From Leishmania infantum JPCM5 (taxonomy: Eukaryota; Euglenozoa; Kinetoplastea; Trypanosomatida; Trypanosomatidae): a stretch of 64,000 nt of DNA. Below are positions 41,800-53,160 of this stretch, piece after piece; the stretch's first letter is position 1, and each line of letters starts with the position of its first letter. The translations under genes were made by a program, and so were the position numbers. A model generated the notes under the pieces. The model had not been told where the DNA came from, did not search any database, and worked only from the letters and a program-made list of their open reading frames with translations. The DNA is taken from the NCBI RefSeq assembly GCF_000002875.2, contig NC_009395.2, forward strand, positions 69,501-133,500, read 5' to 3'.

Positions 41800-43212
41800 A
41801 TGGTTTACAAGCGCAAGCGCCAGAACAAGAAGGCGCGGAGGGCACCAGCGCGCAAGCTGCAAAATGCAGCCGAAGCAGCGGCTGTCGCCGCAGCACTCGT
41901 ACCTGTTGGTGGCGCTGATGAAGGCGCCGCTGTGCAGTACTGCGATGCCGGCTTCTCTTCAACGCTGTCAACCGGCGACAGGGCTGTATCCTGTGCGCCG
42001 GTGACCATCAACGGCACGTGCAGCAACGCTGCTGCTGCTGAGTCGCCCACTGAAGCAAACTTGCGATCAGCACACGGAGAAGAAATGTCCCAGGAAAAGC
42101 AGAGCGAGAAGCAGCAGCAGCAGCCAGGCACTTCTGGTTACCAGTGCTGCTCAGGCACGTCAGGCCTCCTGTACTCTGTCCCGCCCACTCCGGCCGACTT
42201 GGCCCGCTTGAGTGTAGCCAGCGGTGCTGCCGGACTTCCGTCTGTGCTGGCGGCCACCCACCTGCCATGCATACCAGGTGTCACTTCCTGCAGTCCTCAA
42301 TGCGGGGAGGATGGCAACGGCGAGGGTCACTATGTCGCCTACCTTCTCTCAGAGCAGCTGAGTAACAACACCACAATGCCAATGACGATGTGGGGGGTGT
42401 ACTCTCTGCGCAGTGGGGACTGTCTGCAAGTGGTACACTGGCATCACAGCCCTGACGCACACGCATCGCCGGTCATTAACCGTGCCCTGCACCCATCTTC
42501 GACCTCCCCCCATGCGCAGCAGACGAGAGAACTCATCATGCGCGTCGATGCAACCGGTTTGTGCTTCATGCTTGCGCCCTCCTCGCTAGTGTCCGTGGAA
42601 GGGGGCGGCGCGGCAGGGTGCATGACGCCGGCCTCGGTCTCCTCAGAGCCAGACACAGCCGCACCAGGAGCAGCGACGTCGGGGGACGTCTATTGGCTGA
42701 TACCCTCCGTAATGAAGGAGAGCTTTTTCGCGCTTCTCCAGGCCCAGGAGTGGCTACGCACGGCACCGCCTCGCCACCCAGCTTCCGACGCATGTGCCCA
42801 CCGTCTCGAGTGTCAAGGCTGGTGTGTGCAGCCCCATCCAACGCGGTGGGTGCGTGTCACGCCGTCTGTGAAGGCAAAGCGGCAACGCGACTCGCCGTCG
42901 CCACGCGCGCAGTCGCCGCCGCCGCAGCAGCAGCCATCCATCGCGGCGGCGGCGGCGGCTCCGTCGCAGAACACGGCGAGTACCACGCGCTCCAGACTTG
43001 CGCCTAATGCCGCAATGCCGTCGTCGTTGTCCCAGTACCGAATTCCGTACGTGGCGGCAGTGCCGCAACTTCAGAAGCGCCGCAGCGGCGCACCTGAGTC
43101 ACACTTGCCGTTGACGGCAGTGCCAGCAGCAGCTGTAGCACCGGTGGTTCTCCTCCTTGGTAATCGCATCGCCCCATACCCGGCCGACGGAGCGCGTGGA
43201 GCAAGGACGTGA
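41800..43212 (+). CDS. Hypothetical protein with basic N-terminus
   Basis: A 470-residue protein of unrecognised family. It starts MVYKRKRQNKKARRAPARK, a highly basic patch that could be a nuclear or nucleolar signal. The next 120 residues are Ala/Ser/Gln-rich. A more ordered core follows, with HYVAYLLSEQLSNNTTMPM, MWGVYSLRSGDCLQVVHWHH and later YWLIPSVMKESFFALLQAQE. The C-terminal part is Ser/Pro/Gln/Ala-rich and ends with a short basic-hydrophobic segment. ATG 41800 is the first ATG of the open frame. Residue composition and the clean long frame support it being real; no function is proposed. Confidence 0.65.
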   Translation: MVYKRKRQNKKARRAPARKLQNAAEAAAVAAALVPVGGADEGAAVQYCDAGFSSTLSTGDRAVSCAPVTINGTCSNAAAAESPTEANLRSAHGEEMSQEKQSEKQQQQPGTSGYQCCSGTSGLLYSVPPTPADLARLSVASGAAGLPSVLAATHLPCIPGVTSCSPQCGEDGNGEGHYVAYLLSEQLSNNTTMPMTMWGVYSLRSGDCLQVVHWHHSPDAHASPVINRALHPSSTSPHAQQTRELIMRVDATGLCFMLAPSSLVSVEGGGAAGCMTPASVSSEPDTAAPGAATSGDVYWLIPSVMKESFFALLQAQEWLRTAPPRHPASDACAHRLECQGWCVQPHPTRWVRVTPSVKAKRQRDSPSPRAQSPPPQQQPSIAAAAAAPSQNTASTTRSRLAPNAAMPSSLSQYRIPYVAAVPQLQKRRSGAPESHLPLTAVPAAAVAPVVLLLGNRIAPYPADGARGART

Positions 43213-44071
43213 CGAGATCGGCGGCAGTGCTAGTGATCCACCCCCGCCCCCTTTTTTCGTTTTCTTCTACAACTCTTTGGTGGCGCGGCGATGGGGAGAG
43301 AGAGAGCGAATCAGCAGCAGGTAGACGTTCAGTGTGCCGCGCTTACGGCCACCGTGTGTGCGGTCATGTGTGCTCCTCTCGTTGGCTCCTTGTCTCTCGT
43401 CCCAACCCCCAGCAGGGCCTCCGCCGCTCTGCTTGCTTCATTCATCTGCTACAAGAGACTGCAGCATCATTGCAAGGCGTCTCCTCAATAAACAGAAAGC
43501 GCTCGTGGTGAGGAGACGGCACAGTGTCTTGCATGCCCACTCCCTCTCCCCGCCACATCACCGTGTCTAGCCTGTACGTTTGTGCATCGGCGGGTGGCGC
43601 GGCTGCCAGTGCGTCCGTCAGAAATGGCTAGCGTAACGCGCACATGCTTCCATGAGGCCACTCCGTCTAGTGCATCGCTCCGGGCAGTGCTCCATAACGA
43701 GGAACCCCTCGAAGCGTTTTGCTTGCTTGACAGCTTCTCCCTTACTCTTGATCTCGTCATCTATGCACCCCTCGACCTCTGCATCATGCATGCATATCAA
43801 CGATCAACCCTCCGCCCTTCTCCGTCTCCCTTCACACGCACCTGAACGCACGTACGTCCTCTGCCGCAGAATGCACGACTGCGTCTCTTTTTTTTTTGCT
43901 TCCCCTTTTCTCATTCTCGCCACCGCCACCACCACCAACATCACCCTATCCGCCCTCCTTAAGAGCCTCTAGCGATCCGCTCAGCGACCGTTAAAGTGCG
44001 TGCATACGTTGCGTCTGCCGGCCTGTGTCCGTCTTCTCTGAAACGCGCAGACGCACCCCATCCAATCCGCC
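43213..44071. other. Spacer and 5' UTR of the 14-3-3 gene
   Basis: No gene is seen. A run of T residues and C/T-rich sequence at about 43885-43925 precedes AGs at about 43960-43970, suitable for trans-splicing of the 14-3-3 mRNA. Confidence 0.5.
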
Positions 44072-44833
44072 ATGACCAACGTCTTCAAGGTCCCGGAGAA
44101 GCGCGAGGAGCTTGTCTACACGGCGAAGATCGCCGAGCAGTGCGAGCGCCACGATGAAATTCTCTTCTGCATGAAGCGCGCTGTCAAGATGAACCCGCGG
44201 CTGTCCAGCGAGGAGCGCAACCTGCTCTCTGCCGCCTACAAGTACATTATCAGTGCCCGCCGCGCTTGCTGGCGCAGCATGAGCTCGATGGCGCACAAGG
44301 AGGACAGCCACAAGGGCAAGACGGCGAGCCTCTTCAATGGCTTCCAGCATCAGGTGGAGAAGGAGCTGGCGGAGATCTGCTCCGACATTCTGGAGCTTCT
44401 GGACAAGTACCTCATCCCAGCCGCCGACAACGACGAGAGCAAGGTGTACTACTACAAGCTCAAAGGTGACTACCACCGCTACTTTGCGGAGGTGGAGTCC
44501 GGCTCAGATACGCAGAAGAACCTTGCCCTGGAGGCGTACAAGAAGGCGTCCGAGTTCACAACCTCGCTGAAGCCGACCTCGCCAATCCGCCTCGGCCTCG
44601 CCCTCAACTTCTCTGTCTTCTACTACGAGATTCTGCGCAGTCCCGACAAGGGCTGCCAGCTCGCTCGCCAGGCCTTCGAGGAGGCCCTAAGCGATCCGGA
44701 GGTGCTAGATGAGGAGCAGCACAAGGAGTCAGCTCTCATCATGCAGCTGCTGCGCGACAACCTCGCTCTCTGGACGGAGGACTCTCGCCCGGAAGGCCAG
44801 GATGATGAAACAGCCATGGAGGAGCTTGAGTAA
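44072..44833 (+). CDS. 14-3-3 protein
   Basis: A 253-residue protein of normal family length with all nine helices recognisable. Family signatures are EERNLLSAAYKYIISARR, YYYKLKGDYHRYFAEV, LGLALNFSVFYYEIL and IMQLLRDNLALW. Residues of the phosphopeptide groove known from human 14-3-3 are present: Lys57, Arg64, Arg136, Tyr137, Asn179 and Trp234. It should therefore bind phosphoserine/threonine clients as a dimer, mainly in the cytosol. The N-terminus has a short extension, and the acidic tail is short, lacking a long disordered C-terminus. Trypanosomatids have two divergent isoforms; which one this is cannot be settled here. ATG 44072 is the obvious start. Confidence 0.95.
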   Translation: MTNVFKVPEKREELVYTAKIAEQCERHDEILFCMKRAVKMNPRLSSEERNLLSAAYKYIISARRACWRSMSSMAHKEDSHKGKTASLFNGFQHQVEKELAEICSDILELLDKYLIPAADNDESKVYYYKLKGDYHRYFAEVESGSDTQKNLALEAYKKASEFTTSLKPTSPIRLGLALNFSVFYYEILRSPDKGCQLARQAFEEALSDPEVLDEEQHKESALIMQLLRDNLALWTEDSRPEGQDDETAMEELE

Positions 44834-45070
44834 AAGGCCGATACACACAAACGCACTCGCGCGCACGCAAGGAAAGCGACGACGTTGTAGATGGAGCGGC
44901 GTCCGTGTAAATAGGGAGAGGAAGAGGGTGTGCTGGTGGTATTTGGGTGGGGAAGGTGGGCGCAGACACCCACACACCCGTGTGCCGCCCTCGCTCTTTA
45001 CCTATTCCGCTGCAAGCTTCTTCGACTCCCTCGCTCGCCGCTCTCACGCGCGTCTCATATCTCCTTCAAC

Positions 45071-45101
<31 letters not shown>

Positions 45102-45138
45102 CACGTGTGTGTGTGTGTGCACGTGTGTGTGTGTGTGT

Positions 45139-45178
<40 letters not shown>
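45071..45178. repeat. Long GT microsatellite (about 108 bases)
   Basis: An almost pure (GT)n tract interrupted only by two GCAC units and one GTAT unit. It lies about 240 bases after the 14-3-3 stop codon, so it may be in that mRNA's 3' UTR. Confidence 0.95.
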
Positions 45179-45179
<1 letters not shown>

Positions 45180-46327
45180 AAAGTCTGTGCGTTTGTGTAC
45201 GTGCTCCACTGTTGTTGGTTCTTCTCCGACCACCCCACCACCCTCTTTTCGTGATGCCTGCGGGCCCCCGCCTTCCTCCCTCCCTCCCTCCCGTGAAGAC
45301 GGATGGGGGCGGGAGGGAGGGAGAGAGGCGCGGCTGCGAAACCGGGTACAAGTCGCGTTGCTTTCCATTTATTTTTGTTTCTTTTTTTCGTTTATTTCGT
45401 CATGTATGTACGGCCCAGCGACATCTCCTGCACAGGCGCGCGCGCGTGCGTGTGCGGGCGTCTCGCCTCTCTTCCCCTCCTCCCACTTGTATGTTCTTTA
45501 GGCGTTTCTTACCGCCCCGCGCCGCCCCTCTTTTCGATGGCTGCACAGCGGTGTGCCCGTCTGCAAGAGCCGTATATCGCGTACGTGCGTTCCTTTTTTG
45601 TTTGTTTTGGATGCGTAGAGGTGAGGGTGTTGGTAGTGTGGCGGGGTGGAAGAGGGAGAGTGCAGTTGTGCCGTGGCTCTGTTGTCTGAGTTCTTGTTTT
45701 ACATTCTCGTTGTGGTGTAGTTTCTTATTATTCTGCCTCCATGCTGATGCTCATCGTGATGTGTCCTCCTGATGCGTGTGCGCGCGTGTTCGTCTGAGTG
45801 ATGCCCGCATCCGCCTAAAGCCTCGATCGGCGTTTGGATGTCGGCTTGTGCTCGTGTGGAAGGGCGGCGAAAAAGGCAAAAAGAGGGACGTATACGAATA
45901 CGGCTCGAAAGACGGCAGGGCAGGTGGCAACGATGGTGATGGATGGCATAGAGAAGGAAGGGAGGGACGGAGGGCCGGCGGCAGCGGCGGCAAGAAAAGA
46001 GGGCTAAGAGAGCAAACCGGCGCAGGCCCGTGCGTGGATGACGAGCAAACAAGAATTCTAAAGCAGAGGTAGAAGAAGCTCCTCTCAGCGATGCGAAAAA
46101 GAAAAGGTGGGAAAGATGGCGTTGCCTTTCAGATGTGCAGCACTTTGTGTGCGTGTGTGTGCATCTGCTGTGCGTGCCGCCTTGGTGTGCTCTCCCGTGT
46201 GCTCTCTGCTGCCACCTCTCGCCCTCTCGCCATCCCTCGTCAAGCTTGGTCGAACTCGTGCACGGCCCTCTGCCCAGCATTGAAAACCAAAACAGGAAAA
46301 AACGCCGCCTCTCTTCTCTGACCTTGC

Positions 46328-46330
<3 letters not shown>

Positions 46331-46366
<36 letters not shown>
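46331..46366. repeat. GT microsatellite
   Basis: An uninterrupted (GT)n run of about 36 bases. Confidence 0.9.
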
Positions 46367-46368
<2 letters not shown>

Positions 46369-46843
46369 CCCTGCACCACTACCCCTCGCCTCCCTGCGAG
46401 GCGTCGACTCGCGCGTGCATGCGTGGACGGGTCTGAGCGGATGGATGTGGAGCACCGGCCCAAAGCAAGGCAGGGGGGCCCCTCCTCCACCCACCCCGGC
46501 CCCCCCGAAATGAAAGCACCACGCCCATCAGCACGTGCGCGTGTGTCAGCACAAATCTGTTCCGCTCCGTTCTTTTTTTTTCGGTATCATCGATCTGCGC
46601 CATCTGCTCTCGCCCTCGCCATTACGATTGCTCGAACTCCGTCGCACGCACAGCGCACCGCACACCTACGGAACTCGCTCACTCGGCCGGCGTTCATCAG
46701 CGACTCCTCCAAGAACATCACAGAGAGAGACGCGCGCGGCCCCCACCCACCCTGTAGGCTTTCTTCTTTTCCTGTTCGGATCGGCCAATCGCCGCTAAAG
46801 TGCCATCGGGTGTGAAGCTAGGAACGTCGCCGCCGCCGATGAG

Positions 46844-48040
46844 ATGGTGGCGCTGCCGGCGTTTAAGTTCGTCTTCCTGGCCATCCGCCAGGTGACGCGC
46901 CCTGTCGCGAAGCAGATCGTCTCACGTGCGAACACGAAGCGCGCCCTGACGTATTGTGTGTGCATTGGGCTGGGCCGCGTCTCGCTCGGCCTCTCCGGCG
47001 TCATCGCAGAGTGGACACGGGCTGAGGAACAGAAGCAACGGGAGGCGAAGCTCAAGGCGGCACAGGCTGCGGGTGCGACTGCAGCAAAGAACGCGGCGCA
47101 GGTGGCCATGGATGTGGTGGGCAAGGCATCGACAGCAGCAAGCAGCAGCGAGACACCCAACACGGCGGGATCGAGTAGCGGCACCAACACAGCAGCGAGC
47201 TCCGCGGCGAAGGCGCAGGCGGGCAAAGCCGTAGAGTCAAGCATAGCCACAACGGCGAAGTCCGCTGCTACGCCGGCAACCGTCACACCTCGGTCGCGAT
47301 CGCTTCTGCAGAGCGTCGTCTACGGTCCGCAGCCGAAGGGTGGGGCGGTGGACACATACGACAGCACCGTCTTTCTCGATCTCTCGCGCACCGTCGGCGA
47401 GGTAGCCCGTGTCTTTATCCGCTACCCGTCTCGCAGTGCTTGGGATGTGTTCCGCCAAACGTTTCTCGCTCCTTTCCCGGAGGATCGACTCGTTGCAGCG
47501 GGCGCTGACCTTCTCATCGAGCTGGTGGCCTACACAGTGCTGTGCACATTGCTCGTGGTGGAGCTTTACCAGCAGTCCCGCACATCGGCAGCGAAAGAGG
47601 CCCACTTGCAGGCCCGCCTGGAGGCAATCGAATCCAAGGTGAACGAGCTGGTGGAGTGCAGCAACAGGGCAGCCTCCTCGCCGCCGGTGCAGGAGTTGCC
47701 TCCAGTGCGGGAACTGCGCGTGACAGGGCGGCTCAGTGCCCTCTGGGGTGCCGTCACAGGCGGCGTCGGCTTTGTTGGTGATTCCGTGAGCAGACACACC
47801 GAAGGCCGCAAAAAGAGCAGTGCCAGTAGCAGCGGCGGCAGCCTCGCAGCCGAAGAGCTTGAGCGACTGGCGCAGAGCGGCAAGGTTGTCGTCCCACAGC
47901 GCAAGAACGGCTTCAACGTGGCGTATGCCCCACCGCGGGACCCCGCGGTGAAGGTGAGCAAGCACGATGAGACAATTTTCCTGCAAGAGGAGCTGGATCA
48001 GCTCATGGGCAATGTCGTGCGGATGGAGAAGCGGGCATAG
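46844..48040 (+). CDS. OPA3: OPA3-family mitochondrial protein
   Basis: A 398-residue protein. The N-terminus, LPAFKFVFLAIRQVTRPVAK, matches the OPA3 family opening, which has the form PLFKL-LAIRQ-SKP. After a Thr/Ala/Ser-rich insert of about 110 residues and the segment TVFLDLSRTVGEVARVFIR, the second family block appears: AAGADLLIELVAYTVLCTLL at about 218-237 is the membrane-associated helix, followed by a charged coiled coil (AKEAHLQARLEAIESKVNEL). OPA3 proteins act in mitochondrial membrane organisation in other eukaryotes. The C-terminal 150 residues, ending ELDQLMGNVVRMEKRA, have no counterpart in the short animal protein. ATG 46844 is chosen because it opens directly on the family's N-terminus. 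Confidence 0.75.
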   Translation: MVALPAFKFVFLAIRQVTRPVAKQIVSRANTKRALTYCVCIGLGRVSLGLSGVIAEWTRAEEQKQREAKLKAAQAAGATAAKNAAQVAMDVVGKASTAASSSETPNTAGSSSGTNTAASSAAKAQAGKAVESSIATTAKSAATPATVTPRSRSLLQSVVYGPQPKGGAVDTYDSTVFLDLSRTVGEVARVFIRYPSRSAWDVFRQTFLAPFPEDRLVAAGADLLIELVAYTVLCTLLVVELYQQSRTSAAKEAHLQARLEAIESKVNELVECSNRAASSPPVQELPPVRELRVTGRLSALWGAVTGGVGFVGDSVSRHTEGRKKSSASSSGGSLAAEELERLAQSGKVVVPQRKNGFNVAYAPPRDPAVKVSKHDETIFLQEELDQLMGNVVRMEKRA

Positions 48041-49249
48041 AATGAGCGGGCCGCTCGGTGGAGAGGGTCAGCGCATCGCTTGCTCATCGCGTAAGAGGAG
48101 GGGGATGCAGCGGAAAGGGGGAGGGGGGGCACACTGCCTGGATGCAACGCACCCCAGCGGCCACACGAAGGGGAGAAAGGCAGTGCCCTTCCTTACTCTT
48201 GACCGATGGCTACGCTTATCGCGCTGTGTGGCAATGGCGGTGTCGCCGCCACTCCTCCCCTACGTTGCCTTATCCGTCGAGCGTCTTCCTCACGCGTGGG
48301 TGTGCGGCTCTTCTCAGGGAGTACCTTTGCGTTATGCCGATATGTGCAGGCGCGTGTGCGGAGGGCGGCGTCGGTGTGCCCTCCGATGACAACGTTGTTG
48401 TCCGACAGGAGGCGAGAAATGAGGACGTGTAACATCCTCGTGTGCGTCTTTTCGCATCCGATGGCCTCAACTGCTCCCCACCCTCCCGCCCGCTCCCCCT
48501 TATCTCTGTCTCTTTCCTTCCTGTGTTTGGCTCGTGCTGTGTATGCCAGGTCTGCGTCTGTGTGTGTGTGTGTGTATGTGCTCTGCGCAGACGTTCATCT
48601 TCCTCTGGAGTTATGCTTTCGGCTTGCGCGCGCGCGCCTGCTGGAGCGTGTTGCTTTCTCGCCCGCTCCGTTCACACGCACGCAAAGAAGCAAGTCAAGG
48701 CGAGGATGCCGTCACACAGGCCGGAGCGAAGAGTGCACACAGAAATGACGGTCCTGCGCTATTATGCATGGGCGCCCGCGCACGTCACACAAACGCTCGC
48801 GCACGACGACTATGGACACACTCAACAGGAGGCATAGAGCCCTGTACACGCTCGCACACGCGCTGGAAGACGCGGAAGCGAGGCTGAAGATTGGTGTCGG
48901 TGGAGGCGACCATGAAAGCCGTTGCGCATCCATGGAGGCTTGTGACTCTCATCCTCTACGGGCGGACGGCACGGTTGGAGGCACGAGCTCACACGCACTC
49001 TCTCTGCGCATTTTTCATGACGTAGACAAGGCACCCTACTCCGCTTGCGTCTGCAGTTGTGTACCTCTTGAGCAAGTGGCAGTGGAAGGGGGCTACATCT
49101 TGGCGCTGCGCCCCACCCACTCACACCCGCTCTTGCGTCGCGCCATGCATTACTCCTCAGCCGCCGCCCTACTTCTCGCTCACCTTCTCTGCCACATGCC
49201 TACACGCTCAGCTTCCCCTTTATGTGCCATCATAGAAGTTTGTTCTGCC
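48041..49249. other. Spacer before the golgin-like gene
   Basis: No supported gene. The downstream frame stays open back to ATG 48764, with in-frame ATGs at 48764 and 48812 and others, but the encoded extension is Cys/His/Ser-rich and unlike the conserved protein. A GT run lies near 48559-48576. Confidence 0.45.
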
Positions 49250-51277
49250 ATGGCGGAAACAGGCCCATCGGCTCCAGCCAGAGATGTGGCGTTGCTGGAA
49301 CCGCCCTTGTCTCTCTCAGCTAGCGGGGAGGCGCTGTCGTCGCCGCCGCAGCCGAGCACCACCCCCGCCGCTGCGGCCTCACCCACGCCGGAAGAGCAGC
49401 TCCGCGCGCTCGAAGTCAAGATGGGCAAGTGGAAGGAGGCGGTGACCACCCAGCTCAACGACGCGGCCCGCAAGAATAAGAAGCTCCGCGAAGAGCTCCG
49501 CCTTCTCCGCGAGGAGAAGGCAAATGCGCTGAGCGGGCTGCGGGTGCAGCTGACAGAGGAATTCCAGGAGCGCACCGCGATGCAGCGGGACGAGTTGGAG
49601 GCGCTGAAGAAGCAGGCCGCCGCGTTGCGGGAGGAGAAGAAGACGATGGCCGCCACGCACGAGGCGGAGCTGCAGGCGGCACGTACGAAGCTGCGCGAGG
49701 TGATCCAACTGGAGCTGGAGACGGAGTACAAACGCAGAGAGGGGGATTGGGAGAAGGAGAAGACGCAGTTGCAGATGCTCACGGCAGCGAAGGAAACGGA
49801 GCGGGCACAGGCGGAGCACGAGTGTGGCGTGCTGCAGCTGCGACTGAACAGACTCGGCACCCAGTACGATGAGCTCGCAACGCTGCTTCAGCCAGAGTGT
49901 GGCTTCACGGCGGAGACGTGCGTGCTGGAAGCAGGCGACCACGCAGCCGACGGAACGAGGTCCGAAAGCGCGTCACCTGCTGCTGCTGCTGCTGCTGGAG
50001 CCTCCGGAACCGGCTCAGCCGCCTTCAACGCCAATGGCAGCAACGCTGAGCGGCAGAAGACGGCTATGGCAGCGGCACACGCTAGGCAAATGGAAAGCAT
50101 CAAGGCCGATCTGCAAAGCAAAGAGCAGCGCACGCAGTTCCTGCTGGGCCGCGCCAAGCAGGAGCACGAGGCGGAGAAGACGCAACTGCTGCGAGAACTG
50201 CACCTGCGGGAGGAGGAGCTCAAGGTAGCACACACACTGCTGAAGCAGGTGCAGGTGGAGAACAGTCGGTACATGGAGCGTGTCTCGCACGCTCAAACAG
50301 AGCGGCAGGCGCTGGAGCAGCGATATGCAGCGAAGGTGTCCGCCCTCAGTCAGGAACTAGCGGAGCGCATTCAGGCCGCTGACGAGGTGCAGTTGGCCAA
50401 CAAGCGCCTGCAAGAGCAACTTCGCACCTCCCAGCAGCAAGTCGCCACGTTGGAGGAAGAGTCCACGATGCGCGAGGAGGCTTTCCATTCGCTCATGTTC
50501 TCGGAGGACAGCAAGCGAATCACGATGGACTTGCAGCGGGCCCTCCAGGCTGCGCGGGACGAGGCGGAGGAATGGAAGATGCAGTACTACGCCAGCGTCA
50601 CAGCCTCACAGCCTCCCTCAGCGGCAGTAGCAGCAACGTCGCAAGGGGGTCCCTCCCCGCAGAAATCAGCCGAGGCTGATGGCGAGCACGAATCTGCCGC
50701 TGCAACTGCCCCAGCAGCAGCGGTTCGCACACCTGAGGCGTGGCATGACCAACTCGCCGCCAGGGAAGCGAATCTCGATTTGCAGGCGGCGCAGCTGGCC
50801 CGCAAGGCTGCCCTTCTGGCGGCTGCGGAGGCGAAACTGAACAAGATGCGCAGCTCCATGGCAAGTCAGGCCAGCCTGCTCCTACAGCAGAGTAAGAGTG
50901 GTGGTCGTGCTGGTGGTAGCAGTGGCGTCGGTGGTCCTCACGGTCGTCGTGAGAATGGTGACAGCGGCGTATTCACCGGAGGCGGTGACAGGAGCAACGC
51001 GGAAGACGACGATAGCGACCGCGGCCTCGCCGACACATCGCCGCTCATCTCCACGGCGGCATCATTGCTTCCATCTAGCCTGCATGGCTCACTGCGCCTG
51101 CTAGAGGCGCAGCGGCGGCGTCTACACCTCCCAGGCACGTGCGGCCTGTGCGCCTGTTGCTTCTCGGGCGGCGGCACCACCGGTGTTCCTCGGCGTCTCC
51201 GTCGCAATGCATTTCTGACCATAGTGGCAGCACTCATGCTGCTCTTCATGCTGGCCAGCTTCAGGGTCGTGGCGTAG
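49250..51277 (+). CDS. Tail-anchored coiled-coil protein, golgin-like
   Basis: A 675-residue protein from the chosen start MAETGPSAPARD. From about residue 45 to 460 it is an extended, highly charged coiled coil with few breaks (for example EEQLRALEVKMGKWKEAV and EEKTKL-type heptads rich in Glu, Lys, Arg, Leu and Ala). A second short coiled coil covers about 500-545 (REANLDLQAAQLARKAALLA). A Gly/Ser-rich linker, a Cys cluster (CGLCACCF) and one C-terminal hydrophobic helix (FLTIVAALMLLFMLASF) then complete the protein. This is the layout of membrane-anchored Golgi tethers such as golgin-84 and CASP, although no family-specific motif was confirmed. In-frame upstream ATGs could give up to 837 residues; mapping the splice site would decide. 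Confidence 0.65.
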   Translation: MAETGPSAPARDVALLEPPLSLSASGEALSSPPQPSTTPAAAASPTPEEQLRALEVKMGKWKEAVTTQLNDAARKNKKLREELRLLREEKANALSGLRVQLTEEFQERTAMQRDELEALKKQAAALREEKKTMAATHEAELQAARTKLREVIQLELETEYKRREGDWEKEKTQLQMLTAAKETERAQAEHECGVLQLRLNRLGTQYDELATLLQPECGFTAETCVLEAGDHAADGTRSESASPAAAAAAGASGTGSAAFNANGSNAERQKTAMAAAHARQMESIKADLQSKEQRTQFLLGRAKQEHEAEKTQLLRELHLREEELKVAHTLLKQVQVENSRYMERVSHAQTERQALEQRYAAKVSALSQELAERIQAADEVQLANKRLQEQLRTSQQQVATLEEESTMREEAFHSLMFSEDSKRITMDLQRALQAARDEAEEWKMQYYASVTASQPPSAAVAATSQGGPSPQKSAEADGEHESAAATAPAAAVRTPEAWHDQLAAREANLDLQAAQLARKAALLAAAEAKLNKMRSSMASQASLLLQQSKSGGRAGGSSGVGGPHGRRENGDSGVFTGGGDRSNAEDDDSDRGLADTSPLISTAASLLPSSLHGSLRLLEAQRRRLHLPGTCGLCACCFSGGGTTGVPRRLRRNAFLTIVAALMLLFMLASFRVVA

Positions 51278-53160
51278 CGCGTGCCATCGGTGTTCATGGT
51301 GGTGCGTGTATTCGCTGTATTTGTTCTTGTGCTTCATGCGCGCAGCCATGCAACTATCACGTCCTTTGTTCACGGTTGCAGACGCTCACGGTCGCTTCAT
51401 CCTCCCAGTCAACCTCATCCCATCTACCAAATTCGCCGGCCGTTCCCTCCCCCCCCCCCGCCGCCCCACCTTGGCTGATGATGCTAGAACCGAGGCACCA
51501 AGGGAAGAGGTGGGAAGGGGGGGAGTGGCAGGAGTATGGCAGGAGGTCGTCGAGCACTCCGTAGTTGAGGCAGTGGCTGACTGACGAGTGGATCGTGTGC
51601 CGGCATCCCTCTTGCTGGGCGCCCTCCTCCCCCATCCCCCTCTGTCGACCACCTAGCGCTGCTGCACACACGCACCCCGTTGAAAGTGGAGGTGCGCAGC
51701 AGCGCGTGAGGAAAGCGAAGGCGGCAGACGGTACCGTCCGCTGGCTCGTTTTTCCCTTTGCTTCTGTCAGGTTGCGCGTCGCGCTCCTCTTCGGCTTCGC
51801 CCATTCTCGCACTCGAACATCGAAAGTGGCAACTCCACTCCTGTACCGCGGGCACTTGCGCGACAGGGCCGTCCGCGAAAACACACAGAGACGTACAGGC
51901 TGGAGCTGCTCTGTATGGGCTCGTTTCTCCGCGGATGATCGCCCCCCCCCCACCCTCTCTGTGGATGGGCTTGTGGGTTTTGTCAAAGCCGTGTCGGAGT
52001 CCTCAACCAAGTGCCTGCGCGCAAGAGCAGGCTCATACGCACCTTGAGCATACCCCACCGCCCGTATTTCTCATGAATCCCATGGTAACCTATATCTGCG
52101 TGAATGGATGGCGCCTCTGCCGGCGCTTCGATCTGCCCCGCCTCTCCTTTTCACTGTCGTGTGATTTTCTCGAATTTGCGTCGAGGATGGTGCCCACGCA
52201 CATACACGTAAGCCGATATCGGCCCTGGTGAGACGTTTTTCTGCCATGAACAGTGCGCACGGACAGGATCAAGCACACACACACACAAAGCAGAGAAGGG
52301 AACGGAAGGCATAAGGCGCAGGAAGGCAAGTCTTGTGCATCCGCCTCCCCACTGCCCCTGTCTCTGTAGATTGTGAAAGCCATTTCGCTTGCTGGTGTTG
52401 TCGCTGCTGCTCCCATTTCCGATTCTTCCGTCTCCGCTCTCTTTCTCTCTGTCTCCTCGCCGTCTCGTGGCGTCACTGCGGCGGTTGCATCCCATCCAGA
52501 CGCATCACGCATAGACACGCGCACGAGACGAAGCGAACAGGGCGTCACCTCTGCGAACCATCTCAGCATCGCTTGTGTGTTGATATCGACCCCTTTCTTC
52601 CGGTGTTACCGCGTGTCCTCTTCCTCGCTAGCTTGCCTCTGTATGTGTGCGTGTGTGTGTGCGTCTTCGTCCCTCTCTCGGTGGCACGCACACGCGCACG
52701 AAGACATGACAGGTGATCCGGCGGTGGACGCGAAAAGTCACCACAAACTGATCACAAAAACCAACGCGTGCATGCGCATCTTCTGACAATCATAGACCAC
52801 GTCGCCGCGCATCTTTAGTGTCTCTCCCTAACTCCATCATCGACTGAATACGGATCGAGTTGAGAAAAAGCAGGACAAGAACGGAAGCAGAACGCGTGCC
52901 ATTGAACTAGCGGTGACCTATCACCGTATCTGCATCCCCACCCCTACCCCCTCATCCTTCGCACAAGCAGCTCCTCCGCCTGCGCATGTGGACGTCCAGT
53001 TGCCTTCGGCCATACACACCAGCGCGCGCGCTCCTTTTCTCTTCCTCTCTCTTGCTCTTTGTAGTTCGGCACCGTACAGGTGCTCGGCTGTACGGGGAAC
53101 AGCGCTGCTGCACCGTTGCGCGGTTGTTACTGCAATCCCACGCACGCACGCTCGGCGATC
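51278..53160. other. Spacer and 5' UTR of the DUF2779 gene
   Basis: About 1.9 kb without a gene. Contains a poly-C stretch near 51450-51460, a second at about 51943-51952, C/T-rich sequence around 52390-52460 and a strong C/T tract before 53064. Confidence 0.5.
53030..53064 (+). promoter_or_regulatory. Candidate polypyrimidine tract and trans-splice acceptor
   Basis: A C/T tract with a single interruption runs from about 53032 to 53061 and is followed by AG at 53063-53064. The ATG lies 97 bases downstream. Confidence 0.5.

Larger units (their letters stand above)
44834..46843. other. Spacer with a long GT repeat
   Basis: About 2 kb without a gene. It holds the longest microsatellite of the window (45071-45178), a second GT run at 46331-46366, T-rich patches at 45368-45395 and 46569-46582, and C/T-rich sequence shortly before the OPA3-like gene. 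A TTCTTTTCCT-type tract at about 46758-46772 followed by AG near 46799 is a plausible splice acceptor. Confidence 0.5.
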